Positions 8,426-16,595 of a stretch of 64,000 nt of DNA are shown one piece after another. The stretch covers positions 118,023 through 182,022 of the forward strand of contig NZ_KE387204.1 of assembly GCF_000430725.1 (NCBI RefSeq), read 5' to 3'. The notes beneath the pieces are model-generated. The model was not told the origin of the DNA, made no database searches, and was given only the letters and a program-made list of their open reading frames with translations. How positions within the stretch are numbered: position 1 is the first letter of the stretch; every line of letters begins with the position of its first letter. A program made the position numbers and the translations under genes. The DNA comes from Azohydromonas australica DSM 1124. GTDB taxonomy: Bacteria > Pseudomonadota > Gammaproteobacteria > Burkholderiales > Burkholderiaceae_C.

Positions 8426-9394
8426 TCAGAAGGTGTGGGTGATGCCCACGCCGTAGGTGTTGGCCGAGTCGCTCACGAACTTCTTGTGCGCCACGTCGCC
8501 GTAGACTGTCGTGCGCTTCGACAGCGCGTAGTAGGCGCCGCCGCCCAGCACCTTCACGGCCTTGACGCCGTCGACGTCGACCTGGCCCCAGCCACCCTTG
8601 AACGTGGCGGCACCCAGGGTGTACTGGACGCCGGCCGTCAGCGCCTTCGCCTTGGAAGCGCCCGCCTTGCTGACGTTGTAGGCGGCCATCACGGCCACGG
8701 AAGAAACGGTGACCTTGGCGCCCACGAAATTGTCGGTATCGCCCGCGCTGTTGCGGCTGTGCGCCCCGATGGCGGCCAGGTTTTCGCTGTTGTAGGTCAC
8801 GGCCGTGCCCAGCGGCCGGCGCACGTCGCCTACTGCCTTTTCAGGCGATCCGCTCAAATGCAGCGCAAAACCGCCGAACGTAGGCGAATCGTAAAAGATG
8901 CCGTTGTTCAGGCGGCCATATTCCGGCGTGCCGCTGTTGCCGCGCGGATCGGAAGAAAAGTTGTAGTGCCAGGTATCCCAAGCCGGCGAAGCGACCCGGT
9001 TGAAGTTGTACCAGGGGTCGAATTGCCAATCCAGGCTGTTGATGGCGTCCAGGCGGCGGCCGAATTTGACCGTGCCGAAGCGGCCTTTCAAACCCACCGT
9101 CGATTCGTCGTGCCAGAACGGCTTCGTGGCGCTCTCCAGCGCGCCCGTGCCGGTGTCGAAGCGGGTGCTGAGCCTGAAGATGGCGGACAGCCCGTCGCCC
9201 AGGTCTTCCGCGCCGCTGAAGGCGACGAAGCTGCGCTGGATGGGGCCCACGTTCCACACGTGGCTGGTGTCCCGGTAGACGCCCACGTCCAGGAATCCCG
9301 AGATCTTGACCTCGGACTGGGCCTGGGCGGCCGGTACGCCCAGCACCAGAGCGGCCGAGGCGAGCAACAGGCTGCCGCGCGTATTTGTTTTCAT
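8426..9394 (-). CDS. Outer-membrane porin (Burkholderiales OmpC/Omp32 type)
   Basis: A 322-residue trimeric porin. A signal peptide ending PAAQAQ precedes a beta-barrel that starts SEVKISGFLDVGVY and contains the family segments TVGLKGRFGTVKFGRR and a terminal strand ending in phenylalanine (YGVGITHTF), which is the outer-membrane insertion signal. ATG 9394 is preceded by a purine-rich GAAGGGAAG. It sits between the aldehyde dehydrogenase and glyA in the amine island and may supply outer-membrane entry for the same substrate; that link is by position only. Confidence 0.9.
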   Translation of the reverse strand: MKTNTRGSLLLASAALVLGVPAAQAQSEVKISGFLDVGVYRDTSHVWNVGPIQRSFVAFSGAEDLGDGLSAIFRLSTRFDTGTGALESATKPFWHDESTVGLKGRFGTVKFGRRLDAINSLDWQFDPWYNFNRVASPAWDTWHYNFSSDPRGNSGTPEYGRLNNGIFYDSPTFGGFALHLSGSPEKAVGDVRRPLGTAVTYNSENLAAIGAHSRNSAGDTDNFVGAKVTVSSVAVMAAYNVSKAGASKAKALTAGVQYTLGAATFKGGWGQVDVDGVKAVKVLGGGAYYALSKRTTVYGDVAHKKFVSDSANTYGVGITHTF

Positions 9395-9745
9395 GAGGTA
9401 CTTCCCTTCAGGCAGGTTTTGGCGGACGGCATGTCCGCCGGTTGGAGAAACCGGAAAATCTCGGGTCGCCACGATTTGCGCACGCATCGACATCCGCCCA
9501 CGGCAGCATTCATCCGGCTCCGGGAAAAGCTGCCCGAAAGGTGGCTTATCAGTTATTCAATGAATGGAAGCCCAATGCCGTCTGACCCTGGAATATCAAG
9601 GGGCCAGCACGGCAGGATTTAGCCAATCTTTCTGATCAAAGCGGGAAAAGTCTCTCGTCATGCCTGTGAGGGCGGGCGTGACGAGGTTTGTTTCAGTCGC
9701 GACGCCACAGCGGAATCAGTGTTCAAGCACCTGGCGTGACACGCT
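9395..9745. other. Intergenic region between porin and glyA
   Basis: About 350 bases without a supported gene. Its left part carries the leftward porin promoter region, AT-richer around 9540-9640. No operator matching the GTCTAC palindrome was seen, and no terminator with a T run was found after glyA. Confidence 0.4.
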
Positions 9746-11005
9746 TCAGCCGTACACCGGGAAGTCGCGCGTCAGGTTGCCGACCTGGGCCCGCACGTCG
9801 GCCAGCGTGGCGGGGTCGTTCGGACGGTCCAGCAGGTCCGCGATCAGGTGGCCCACCTTGCGCGCTTCCTCTTCCTTGAAGCCGCGGGTCGTCATGGCGG
9901 GCGAGCCCAGGCGGATGCCGCTGGTGACCATCGGCTTCTCCGGATCGTTCGGGATGGCGTTCTTGTTGACGGTGATGTGCGCCTCGCCCAGCAGCGCCTC
10001 GGCCGCCTTGCCTGTGAAGCCCTTGGCGCGCAGGTCCACCAGCATCACGTGGCTCTCGGTGCGGCCGCTCACGATGCGCAGCCCACGCTCGACCAGCGTC
10101 TCGGCCAGCGCCGCCGCGTTCTTCACGACCTGCCGCTGGTAGCGCTGGAACTCGGGCTCCAGCGCCTCCTTGAAGGCCACCGCCTTGGCGGCGATGACGT
10201 GCATCAGCGGCCCGCCCTGCAGCCCCGGGAACACGGCGCTGTTGATGGCCTTCTCGTGCTCCGGGCGCATCAGGATGATGCCGCCGCGCGGCCCGCGCAG
10301 GCTCTTGTGCGTGGTGCTGGTGACGATGTCGGCGTGCGGGATCGGGTTCGGGTACTCGCCCGCGGCGATCAGGCCCGCATAGTGCGCCATGTCCACCATC
10401 AGCAGCGCGCCCACGTCCTTGGCGACGCGCGCGAAGCGCTCGAAGTCGATGCGCAACGCATACGCCGAGGCGCCGGCGATGATGATCTTCGGGCGGCTCT
10501 CGTGCGCCTTGCGCTCCATGGCGTCGTAGTCGATCTCTTCCTGCTCATCGAGGCCGTAGCTCACCACGTTGAACCACTTGCCGCTCATGTTCAGCGCCAT
10601 GCCGTGGCTGAGGTGCCCGCCCTCGGCGAGGTTCATGCCCATGAAGGTGTCGCCCGGCTTCATGAGCGCCATGAACACGGCCTCGTTGGCCTGGGCGCCG
10701 GAATGGGGCTGCACGTTGGCCGCCCAGCCATGCTGGTCGGCGCCGAAGAGCAGCTTGACCCGCTCCAGCGCGAGCTGCTCGGCCAAGTCCACGTACTCGC
10801 AGCCGCCGTAGTAGCGGCGGCCCGGATAGCCCTCGGCATACTTGTTCGTGAGCTGGCTGCCCTGCGCCGCCATCACGGCCGGCGAGGTGTAGTTCTCGCT
10901 GGCGATCAGCTCGATGTGCTGCTCCTGGCGCTGGTGCTCCTGCTGGACGACGGTCCACAGATCCGGGTCGACGGCTTTGAGGGTCTGCTTGCTGTAGCTG
11001 AACAT
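9746..11005 (-). CDS. glyA: Serine hydroxymethyltransferase
   Basis: A 419-residue PLP enzyme that interconverts serine plus tetrahydrofolate and glycine plus methylene-tetrahydrofolate. Family landmarks include ELIASENYTSPAV near residue 35, the NVQPHSGAQAN stretch, DMAHYAGLIAAG, and the PLP lysine in TSTTHKSLRGPRGG. Length is normal. The gene stands among amine-catabolic genes beside a GlxA-type regulator, as in betaine/sarcosine clusters of Pseudomonas where a glyA copy handles glycine and methylene-THF. Whether this is the only SHMT of the genome cannot be judged. A short hairpin lies just upstream of its start. Confidence 0.95.
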   Translation of the reverse strand: MFSYSKQTLKAVDPDLWTVVQQEHQRQEQHIELIASENYTSPAVMAAQGSQLTNKYAEGYPGRRYYGGCEYVDLAEQLALERVKLLFGADQHGWAANVQPHSGAQANEAVFMALMKPGDTFMGMNLAEGGHLSHGMALNMSGKWFNVVSYGLDEQEEIDYDAMERKAHESRPKIIIAGASAYALRIDFERFARVAKDVGALLMVDMAHYAGLIAAGEYPNPIPHADIVTSTTHKSLRGPRGGIILMRPEHEKAINSAVFPGLQGGPLMHVIAAKAVAFKEALEPEFQRYQRQVVKNAAALAETLVERGLRIVSGRTESHVMLVDLRAKGFTGKAAEALLGEAHITVNKNAIPNDPEKPMVTSGIRLGSPAMTTRGFKEEEARKVGHLIADLLDRPNDPATLADVRAQVGNLTRDFPVYG

Positions 11006-11028
11006 GGAGAAATCCAGAGGTCGGTTGC

Positions 11029-11045
11029 GGAAGAGCCCATCTTCC
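11029..11045 (-). promoter_or_regulatory. Hairpin in the glyA leader
   Basis: GGAAGA-GCCCA-TCTTCC forms a perfect six-pair stem ending 24 bases upstream of the glyA ATG. It could influence translation of glyA. It does not resemble a glycine or THF riboswitch core. Confidence 0.3.
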
Positions 11046-11128
11046 CGGCACGAGGTTCAGAGTGCGGCGCGGACTGCGTCGCCCGCCATGCGATTCATGA
11101 CATCGCCTCAATCGAGGCAGAAAAGGGT

Positions 11129-12127
11129 TCAGCGCGCGACCACGCGCCCCACCTGGCGGACTTCGCGCGGGCTCATGCCAAGCTCCTTGCGCACGAAGCG
11201 CGAGAAGCTGGCCCCGTCGTGGAAGCCGCATTCGAACGAGACCTCGGTGACTTCGAGGTCCGTGTTCTGCAGCAGCCAGCGCGCGCGCTCCAGGCGCAGT
11301 CGGGTGCGGTACTCCGCGGGGCTCAGGCCCACGTCGCGCTGGAAGCGGCGCTCCAGCTGCCGGCGGCCGATGCCCAGCGGCTCGCACAGCTCGTCGATGG
11401 GCGCGGGCGACTGCAGTTGTTGCTCCAGCAACAACATGGCCTTATGCACCATCGTGTCCGTGGAGCGCACGGACATCACTTCCTCGGGCTGCAGCGTGCG
11501 CGAGGGCAGCGGCTGCTCCTCGATCATGATGCGCAGCGCCTTGACGGCGCTGGCGCGCCCGATGGAGCGCTCGATGAGGTGCGCCGCCAGGTGCACGACG
11601 CTGGTGCCGCCGGCGCAGGTGAGGCGGTCCCGGTCGGCGACGAACATCTGGTTCGACACGATGCGGCACTCCGGGAACTCGGCCACGAATTCCTCGCGGT
11701 GGAACCAGCTCACGCTGGCCAGGTAGCCGTCGAGCAGGCCGGCACGCGCCAGCACGAACGAGCCGGTGCACAGGCCGACCAGCTTCACCCCCGCTGCCGC
11801 GGCCTCGCGCAGGAAGGCCGTGAGGCGGGGCTGCACCCGCTGGCCGCCATGCAGCAGGCCGCCCACCACGACCAGGTAGTCGTAGTCCTGGGGCGACTCC
11901 AGCGGTGCATTGGGCACCACGCTGGCGCCGCAGCTGGACGTGATGGGGCCGTCCGAGGTGTCCAGGATCGTCCAGCGGGCGAGCAGCTGGCGGCTCCGGT
12001 CACCCTCATCGGCGGCGAGCCGCAGGGCATCGACGAAGCCCGCGAACGCCGTCAAGGTGAAGCGGGGCGCAAGCAGGAAGCCGACGCGCAGCTTCGGTTC
12101 GGTTTTTTCTCGTGCGTGCGATTTCAT
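11129..12127 (-). CDS. GlxA-family transcriptional regulator (DJ-1/PfpI domain plus AraC HTH)
   Basis: A 332-residue regulator. The N-terminal half (about 14-200) is a class I amidotransferase/DJ-1-like sensor with the nucleophile-elbow sequence LVGLCTGSFVLA; the C-terminal 100 residues form the AraC double helix-turn-helix (PIDELCEPLGIGRRQLERRF ... ECGFHDGASFSRFVRKELGMSPREVR). Relatives GbdR, CdhR and SouR respond to glycine betaine, carnitine and sarcosine. It is encoded immediately before glyA on the same strand, 123 bases apart, so control of glyA and of the betaine-type transporter is plausible but inferred. Confidence 0.88.
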   Translation of the reverse strand: MKSHAREKTEPKLRVGFLLAPRFTLTAFAGFVDALRLAADEGDRSRQLLARWTILDTSDGPITSSCGASVVPNAPLESPQDYDYLVVVGGLLHGGQRVQPRLTAFLREAAAAGVKLVGLCTGSFVLARAGLLDGYLASVSWFHREEFVAEFPECRIVSNQMFVADRDRLTCAGGTSVVHLAAHLIERSIGRASAVKALRIMIEEQPLPSRTLQPEEVMSVRSTDTMVHKAMLLLEQQLQSPAPIDELCEPLGIGRRQLERRFQRDVGLSPAEYRTRLRLERARWLLQNTDLEVTEVSFECGFHDGASFSRFVRKELGMSPREVRQVGRVVAR

Positions 12128-12170
12128 GAGGGACAGCTCCCATGCCCAGCCACCCGGCCGGAATACTGGC

Positions 12171-13076
12171 TCAGACGCCCTTGGCGATGTGTGCCACGTT
12201 GCGCTTCAGGGTGGCGACGATCTGCTGAAGCTCATTCTTTTCCGCCTCGTCCAGTCCCTGCAGCGGCGCACGCACGCCACCGGGCCGCAGGCCGCTCAGC
12301 GCGCAGCCGTGCTTGATGGACTGCACGAATTTGCCGCCTTCGAGGAAATCCATCAGCGGCATCATTTCGGACATGATGCGGCGGCCCTTGTCGAAATTCT
12401 TCTCGACCACGCAGGCCTCGTACAGCGCGACGTGCTCGTGCGGAATGAAATTCGAACCCGCGCACACCCAGCTGCGCGCGCCCCAGGCGAAGAATTCCAG
12501 CGCCTGGTCGTCCCAGCCGCAGGACAGCGCGATGTGCGGGTAATGGCGCGCCAGCTTGTGCACGCGCCCCATGTCGCCCGAGCTTTCCTTGATGGCCACG
12601 AAATTCTTCGAGCCGGCGATGGCGGCGAAGAATTCATCGCCCATGCTCACGCCCATGCGGGCGGGGTAGTTGTAAAGCATGATGGGCAGATTGGCCGCGC
12701 GATCGACGGCCAGGGCGTGGGCCGCATTTTCACGCTCGGTCGGCAGCGCGTAGGGCGGGGAACCCACGAGCAGCGCATCGGCCTGGATTTCCTTGGCCGC
12801 CTTGGCATATTCGACCGAATCCTCGGTGCGGACGGCGCCGGTGCCGACGATCAGCGGCAGGCGGCCGTTGATGACGTCCTTGGCGTGGGCCGCGAGCTCG
12901 AATCGCTCCTGCGCGGTGTGCGCATAGTATTCGCCCGTCGATCCGCCGATGATGATGCCGTGGACCTTGGCCTCGATCAGGTATTCGAGCACTTCGGCGA
13001 ATGCCGCCTTGTCGATGCTCCCATCGTCGCGCAGGGGCGTGATGGCTGGGGTGTAGATGCCTTCAAACTTCATCAT
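12171..13076 (-). CDS. Dihydrodipicolinate synthase (DapA)-family lyase or aldolase
   Basis: A 301-residue TIM-barrel enzyme. The DapA-family signatures are present: GSTGEYYAHT (carboxylate-binding GGTGE-type loop), LYNYPARMG with the catalytic Tyr, and the Schiff-base lysine in FVAIKESSGD. Family members include DHDPS, N-acetylneuraminate lyase, KDG aldolases and pyrroline-4-hydroxy-2-carboxylate deaminase. The setting next to an FAD amine oxidase, an ALDH and GntR genes favours a catabolic aldolase or deaminase over lysine synthesis. ATG 13076 has GGAGA upstream; 13073 is an alternative. Confidence 0.85.
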   Translation of the reverse strand: MMKFEGIYTPAITPLRDDGSIDKAAFAEVLEYLIEAKVHGIIIGGSTGEYYAHTAQERFELAAHAKDVINGRLPLIVGTGAVRTEDSVEYAKAAKEIQADALLVGSPPYALPTERENAAHALAVDRAANLPIMLYNYPARMGVSMGDEFFAAIAGSKNFVAIKESSGDMGRVHKLARHYPHIALSCGWDDQALEFFAWGARSWVCAGSNFIPHEHVALYEACVVEKNFDKGRRIMSEMMPLMDFLEGGKFVQSIKHGCALSGLRPGGVRAPLQGLDEAEKNELQQIVATLKRNVAHIAKGV

Positions 13077-13149
13077 GATTTCTCCATCGGTACGGGAACG
13101 GTATTCCCAGGCAAATGAGGCGGGCCTGTTCAGCTTTTTCCAGCCGTTT

Positions 13150-14469
13150 TCAGCTTTCCTTGCCGGCGCGGTGCTGTCCCCACATCAGGTTCAGGTTCAC
13201 CCCGAGCGAGAGCAAGGGTTCCGGGGGATTCCGGTTGGGGCCGGGCGAGGACAAGAGAAACTCGATCAGATCGTTGCGCTCGCCTGCCAGCCAGTCCGCC
13301 AGCAACGTGCCGGTGACCGTGCCGCGCGTGACACCCAACCCGTTGCAGCACAGCGCGCCATAGACGTTGGGCGCCAGCAGTCCAAACTGGGACAGGTGAT
13401 TGCGCGCCAAGCTCAGCGCGCCGCCCCAGGTGTATTCGAAATCCACGCCCTGCAGCATCGGGAAGCGGCGCTCGAACGATTCGCGGTGCCGCTTCACGAA
13501 ACGCTCCAAATACTTCGGCTGGCTGCGGCCGTCCGGATTGAAGCTGAAGCTGTTGCGCACCAGGATGCGGTTGTCCACCGTGCGGCGCAGCGTGGTGCCG
13601 AACGGGTCCGCGGGAATGACGCCCCAATAAGGCTTGCCGCCGAGGCGGGCCTGTTCGTCCGCGGTCAGCGGCCGGGTCAGGCTGGCATAGGTGAATACCG
13701 GCAGCATGCTGCCCTTGAGAAAACCGAAGCTCATGCCGAAGGCGTTGTTGGTCAACACCAGCTTGTCGGCAATGATTTTTCCGTTGCGATGGCCGAGCAC
13801 GGTCTTGTCGCCATATTCGACCTCGGTGATGGGCGTGCGCTCGTAAAGCGTCACGTTCTTGGGCAGACTGTCGGCCAGGCCTTTCACGAGCGCGGCGGGC
13901 TGGATCAGCAGGGTGCCCGGCGTGAACAGGGCCTTCTTGTAGAAATGCGTGCCGATGTGCTCGGGGAGCTGCTTTTCCTCGACCATCTCGTAAGCTTGGC
14001 CGAGCTTGTCCAGGCCTCGCCGGTAAGCGTCGAGCACGGCGACGCCCCGCTCCTCGATGGCCGCCTGGTATTTGCCGGCAGGCCGCATCTGGCAGTCGAT
14101 GCGGTGCTGCTCGACCAAGTCCTTCAATATCCCCTGGCCCGTCAAGTTCAGCTTCAGGCTGGTCTTGGCGGTGGCAATGTCCCCGATGTAATCATCGGCG
14201 CCGATGTCGTGGGGAAGGTCGATCGCGAAACCGGCATTCCGGCCTGACGAACCGTAGCCAACCTGCTGTGCCTCGATGAGCACGATTTCCTCATCGGGGA
14301 AATTCAGCGCCAGTTGCCGGGCCGCGGCCAGGCCGGTGAAACCCGCGCCGACCACCACCCAGCGGGCCTTACGGGTGCCGGAATGGGAAGGCCGTGGCTG
14401 CCGCGCCGGGCTCAAATGGAACCAGCCGCAGGAAGCGTCGTCGGCGGGGAGGGAGCTTACTTTGGTCAT
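13150..14469 (-). CDS. FAD-dependent amine oxidoreductase (DadA/PuuB-like)
   Basis: A 439-residue flavoprotein. After a 36-residue leader the FAD-binding motif GAGFTGLAAARQL appears, then EAQQVGYGSSGRNAGF, typical of the DadA/PuuB/sarcosine-oxidase-like family which oxidises amino acids or secondary amines to imines or aldehydes with H2O2 or electron-carrier reduction. The last third has the family segment EYTWGGALSLARNHLSQFG and GLGVTRGTVTG. ATG 14469 is the only in-frame ATG near the domain, without a good Shine-Dalgarno. It starts 52 bases after gntR and precedes the DapA-family gene by 73 bases, forming gntR-oxidase-lyase. Confidence 0.85.
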   Translation of the reverse strand: MTKVSSLPADDASCGWFHLSPARQPRPSHSGTRKARWVVVGAGFTGLAAARQLALNFPDEEIVLIEAQQVGYGSSGRNAGFAIDLPHDIGADDYIGDIATAKTSLKLNLTGQGILKDLVEQHRIDCQMRPAGKYQAAIEERGVAVLDAYRRGLDKLGQAYEMVEEKQLPEHIGTHFYKKALFTPGTLLIQPAALVKGLADSLPKNVTLYERTPITEVEYGDKTVLGHRNGKIIADKLVLTNNAFGMSFGFLKGSMLPVFTYASLTRPLTADEQARLGGKPYWGVIPADPFGTTLRRTVDNRILVRNSFSFNPDGRSQPKYLERFVKRHRESFERRFPMLQGVDFEYTWGGALSLARNHLSQFGLLAPNVYGALCCNGLGVTRGTVTGTLLADWLAGERNDLIEFLLSSPGPNRNPPEPLLSLGVNLNLMWGQHRAGKES

Positions 14470-14521
14470 TTTGGCAACCCGAATCTGCAGCGCGGTTGAA
14501 GCGAAAATCTGAGGGCGACCG

Positions 14522-15268
14522 TCAATAGGCGATCTGCACATGGACGCCTTCCGGCGTGGAATACTCGGCCAATCGATGCCGCGACAGCTCGAAATGCGTG
14601 CGCACCGCCTCGCCCGCCGCGTCCGAATCGTGGCGCTCGATGGCCTCGATGATGCGGTCATGCTGCTCCACCGCCAATTCCAGGTCCTGCTGCATGTCGG
14701 GCGTGGTCGGGTGGCGGTAGAAAATCTTGCCGAGCCGAGCATGGTCCAGCTGCAAGCGGCGCAGGCTCGCCATCAAATAGGCGTTGTGCGCCATCTTCCC
14801 GATTTCGTGGTGGAAGCTGTCGTTGTAGAGCACGCGCTGGGCAACGTCGTTGTTCTCGATCGCGGCGCGAAAGCGTGCCTGAATGCGCTTCAATTCCCTG
14901 ATCTCGGAAAGCGTGGCATTGGCGGCCGCCAGCTGCGTCGTGGCGATGTAGATGAGCGGCGCCGCCAGGAAAAAGCTCCTCAGCGACTGGAAATTCATCG
15001 AGGAAACCCGGGCGGCCCGGTTCGCCTCCAGCTCGATATAGCCCTCGGCCGCCATCTGCCGCAGAAGCTCGCGCACCGGCGGCCTCGAAAGACCGAATTC
15101 CTCACCCAGGGACTGCTCGTCCACCACGGCGCCCGGCGCCAACTCCATGCTCGTGATGCGCTGCCGCAGCGTCTCGCCCAGCAGCGTCTTCCGATCCACG
15201 GGAACGGCCACGCTCAGCGAAGCGTCGCCCACAGCCTGTACCTTCATGGAACCCATGTCCGACGGCAT
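14522..15268 (-). CDS. GntR-family regulator, FCD subfamily (copy 1)
   Basis: A 248-residue repressor-type protein. Residues about 25-95 form the winged HTH (TLLGETLRQRITSMELAPG ... FGLSRPPVRELLRQMAAEGYIELEANR); the rest is the all-helical FCD ligand domain with a metal-type histidine set (NDSFHHEIG, EQHDRIIEAI, HFELSRHR). I choose ATG 15268 (GGAA upstream) over the TTG at 15280. An operator-like GTCTAC-N5-GTAGAC palindrome lies 14-30 bases upstream of the ATG, suggesting autoregulation. It heads the oxidase/lyase transcript and is very similar to copy 2 upstream of it. Confidence 0.9.
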   Translation of the reverse strand: MPSDMGSMKVQAVGDASLSVAVPVDRKTLLGETLRQRITSMELAPGAVVDEQSLGEEFGLSRPPVRELLRQMAAEGYIELEANRAARVSSMNFQSLRSFFLAAPLIYIATTQLAAANATLSEIRELKRIQARFRAAIENNDVAQRVLYNDSFHHEIGKMAHNAYLMASLRRLQLDHARLGKIFYRHPTTPDMQQDLELAVEQHDRIIEAIERHDSDAAGEAVRTHFELSRHRLAEYSTPEGVHVQIAY

Positions 15269-15281
15269 CACGATTTCCAAT

Positions 15282-15298
15282 GTCTACGATTTGTAGAC
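15282..15298. promoter_or_regulatory. Operator-like palindrome GTCTAC-N5-GTAGAC (site 2)
   Basis: GTCTAC-GATTT-GTAGAC, the same arms and spacing as 7603-7619. It starts 14 bases before the chosen ATG of gntR copy 1, a position suited to repression of its own transcript. A second spaced arrangement, GTAGGT-N5-GTAGAC at 15304-15320, keeps one perfect half-site and may be a weaker second site. Confidence 0.65.
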
Positions 15299-15636
15299 AC
15301 AGTGTAGGTCACTCGTAGACGGGCTGTCCATAGGGTTTGCATGGACGGTGGTTGGAGGTGAGCCGCGGCCGGGACAGGCGACCAGTCGCCGAGCGCATCG
15401 GGCGCGGCCGTGGTGGCCGCAAGGCGGACTCCGCCCGCAGAACTCAGGTGGAGAGGAGCAAAGAGAGAGGAGAAGGCTCAGCGCCGCGCGCGGGGCCAGG
15501 CACCAGGGCAATGGCCGCGTACGGTCTCAGCCGTGCGGCGCCGGTCGCAGGGCGATGAGCTGTGCCCCTGGAGAGGGAGTCAGGTCAGGAAACCGGACCT
15601 CGCGCCTGCCTTGGACGCGAGACGCGGAATGAGGGC

Positions 15637-15664
15637 GCGCAACGCATGCATGCGCGCGTTGCGC
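15637..15664 (-). terminator. Hairpin after gntR copy 2
   Basis: GCGCAACGC and GCGTTGCGC form nine-base arms around a ten-base loop, 46 bases beyond the copy 2 stop. There is no T tract, so this is a possible terminator only. Confidence 0.3.
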
Positions 15665-15709
15665 CGGCCAAGCCGCCTCCCGGCGGCGCCCAGGCCGGCG
15701 GCCTTCAGC

Positions 15710-16456
15710 TCAGAAGCTCAGCGGAACCTCGACCCCTTCAGGAGCGGCGTATTCGGCCATGCGGTGCCGCGACAGCTCGAAATGCGCGCGCACCAGGCGC
15801 CCGGCGGCTTCGGCATCGTGGCGCTCGATGGCCTCGATGATCTGGTCGTGCTGCTCCACCGCCTTGTCCAGGTTCTCCGCCATGTCCTGGGTGGTGGGAT
15901 GGCGGTAGAAGATTTTTCCGAGCCGGGCATGGTCGATCAGCAGGCGGCGCAAGCTGGGCATCAAATAGGCGTTCTGCGCCATTTTCCCGATCTGCAGATG
16001 AAACTCGTCGTTGTAGATCACACGGCCTTCGACGTCGTTTTGCTCGATCGCGGCACGGAAACGCTTCTGGATCAATTTCAATTCGTTGATCTCGGTGCGC
16101 GACGCGTTCGCCGCCGCCAGTTGCGTCGTGGCAATGTAGATCAGCGGCGCCGCCAGGAAAAAGCTCCGCAGCGACTGGAAATTCATGGAGGACACGCGCG
16201 CCGCCCGGTTGGCCTCCAGCTCGATGTACCCCTCGGCCGCCAACTGCCGCAGCAGCTCACGCACCGGCGGCCTCGAAAGGCCGAATTCCTCGCTCAGCGC
16301 CATTTCGTCCACCACGGCACCGGGCGCCATTTCCATGCTGACGATCCGCCGCCGCAGCGTTTCTCCCAAAACCGTTTTACGGTCGCTGGGCACCTCGGCA
16401 AAGGCTTGCGAGGTATTTTCCTTTTCCGCTTTCGTTTGAGCCGTGGATGCGGGCAT
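15710..16456 (-). CDS. GntR-family regulator, FCD subfamily (copy 2)
   Basis: A 248-residue paralogue of the adjacent gntR, same length and nearly identical through the HTH (GLSRPPVRELLRQLAAEGYIELEANRAARVSSMNFQSLRSFFLAAPLIYIATTQLAAANA-type core in both) with divergence in the first 30 residues and in the loops of the FCD domain. The ATG at 16456 is preceded by AAAGGA. Near-identical recognition helices imply the two proteins bind the same operators, while ligand domains differ enough to sense different effectors. A TAGACA-ATA-TGTCTA palindrome lies 45 bases upstream. Confidence 0.9.
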   Translation of the reverse strand: MPASTAQTKAEKENTSQAFAEVPSDRKTVLGETLRRRIVSMEMAPGAVVDEMALSEEFGLSRPPVRELLRQLAAEGYIELEANRAARVSSMNFQSLRSFFLAAPLIYIATTQLAAANASRTEINELKLIQKRFRAAIEQNDVEGRVIYNDEFHLQIGKMAQNAYLMPSLRRLLIDHARLGKIFYRHPTTQDMAENLDKAVEQHDQIIEAIERHDAEAAGRLVRAHFELSRHRMAEYAAPEGVEVPLSF

Positions 16457-16500
16457 GGCAATCGGTCCTTTCTGCAGCTTTTAGAACTGTAGTTTATTCT

Positions 16501-16515
16501 TAGACAATATGTCTA
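16501..16515. promoter_or_regulatory. Palindrome TAGACA-ATA-TGTCTA upstream of gntR copy 2 and eutB
   Basis: Perfect six-base arms with a three-base spacer in the divergent region between gntR copy 2 and eutB. It uses the same half-site as the two other palindromes (TGTCTA/TAGACA) but in everted order. It may be a GntR site controlling copy 2 or eutB. Confidence 0.45.
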
Positions 16516-16595
16516 TCAAGGTTTAACTGGCTATCGCCTTGCGGGGGCGGCGCCTGCAAATCCACATCTTCGCATCGGCGCCCATACTGGCGCGC

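Larger units (their letters stand above)
15269..15709. other. Intergenic region between the two gntR copies
   Basis: About 440 bases with no supported gene. The left end carries operator site 2 (15282-15298) and a further GTAGAC half-site (15315-15320). Toward the right is a hairpin after copy 2 (15637-15664). The middle portion (about 15330-15600) shows nothing I recognise apart from a short GGCGAC-CA-GTCGCC palindrome at 15377-15390. Confidence 0.45.

Noticed and set aside
11006..11128. Glycine or THF riboswitch before glyA
   Set aside because: Only a single short hairpin is present and none of the conserved aptamer core sequences were seen.
9848..12316. Very long open frame (822 codons) on the plus strand
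   Set aside because: It runs antisense through glyA and the GlxA regulator and has the His/Ala/Arg-rich composition of GC-rich antisense frames.
13077..13149. Possible extra operator before the DapA-family gene
   Set aside because: No GTCTAC/GTAGAC half-sites in this interval; the gene probably shares the gntR promoter.
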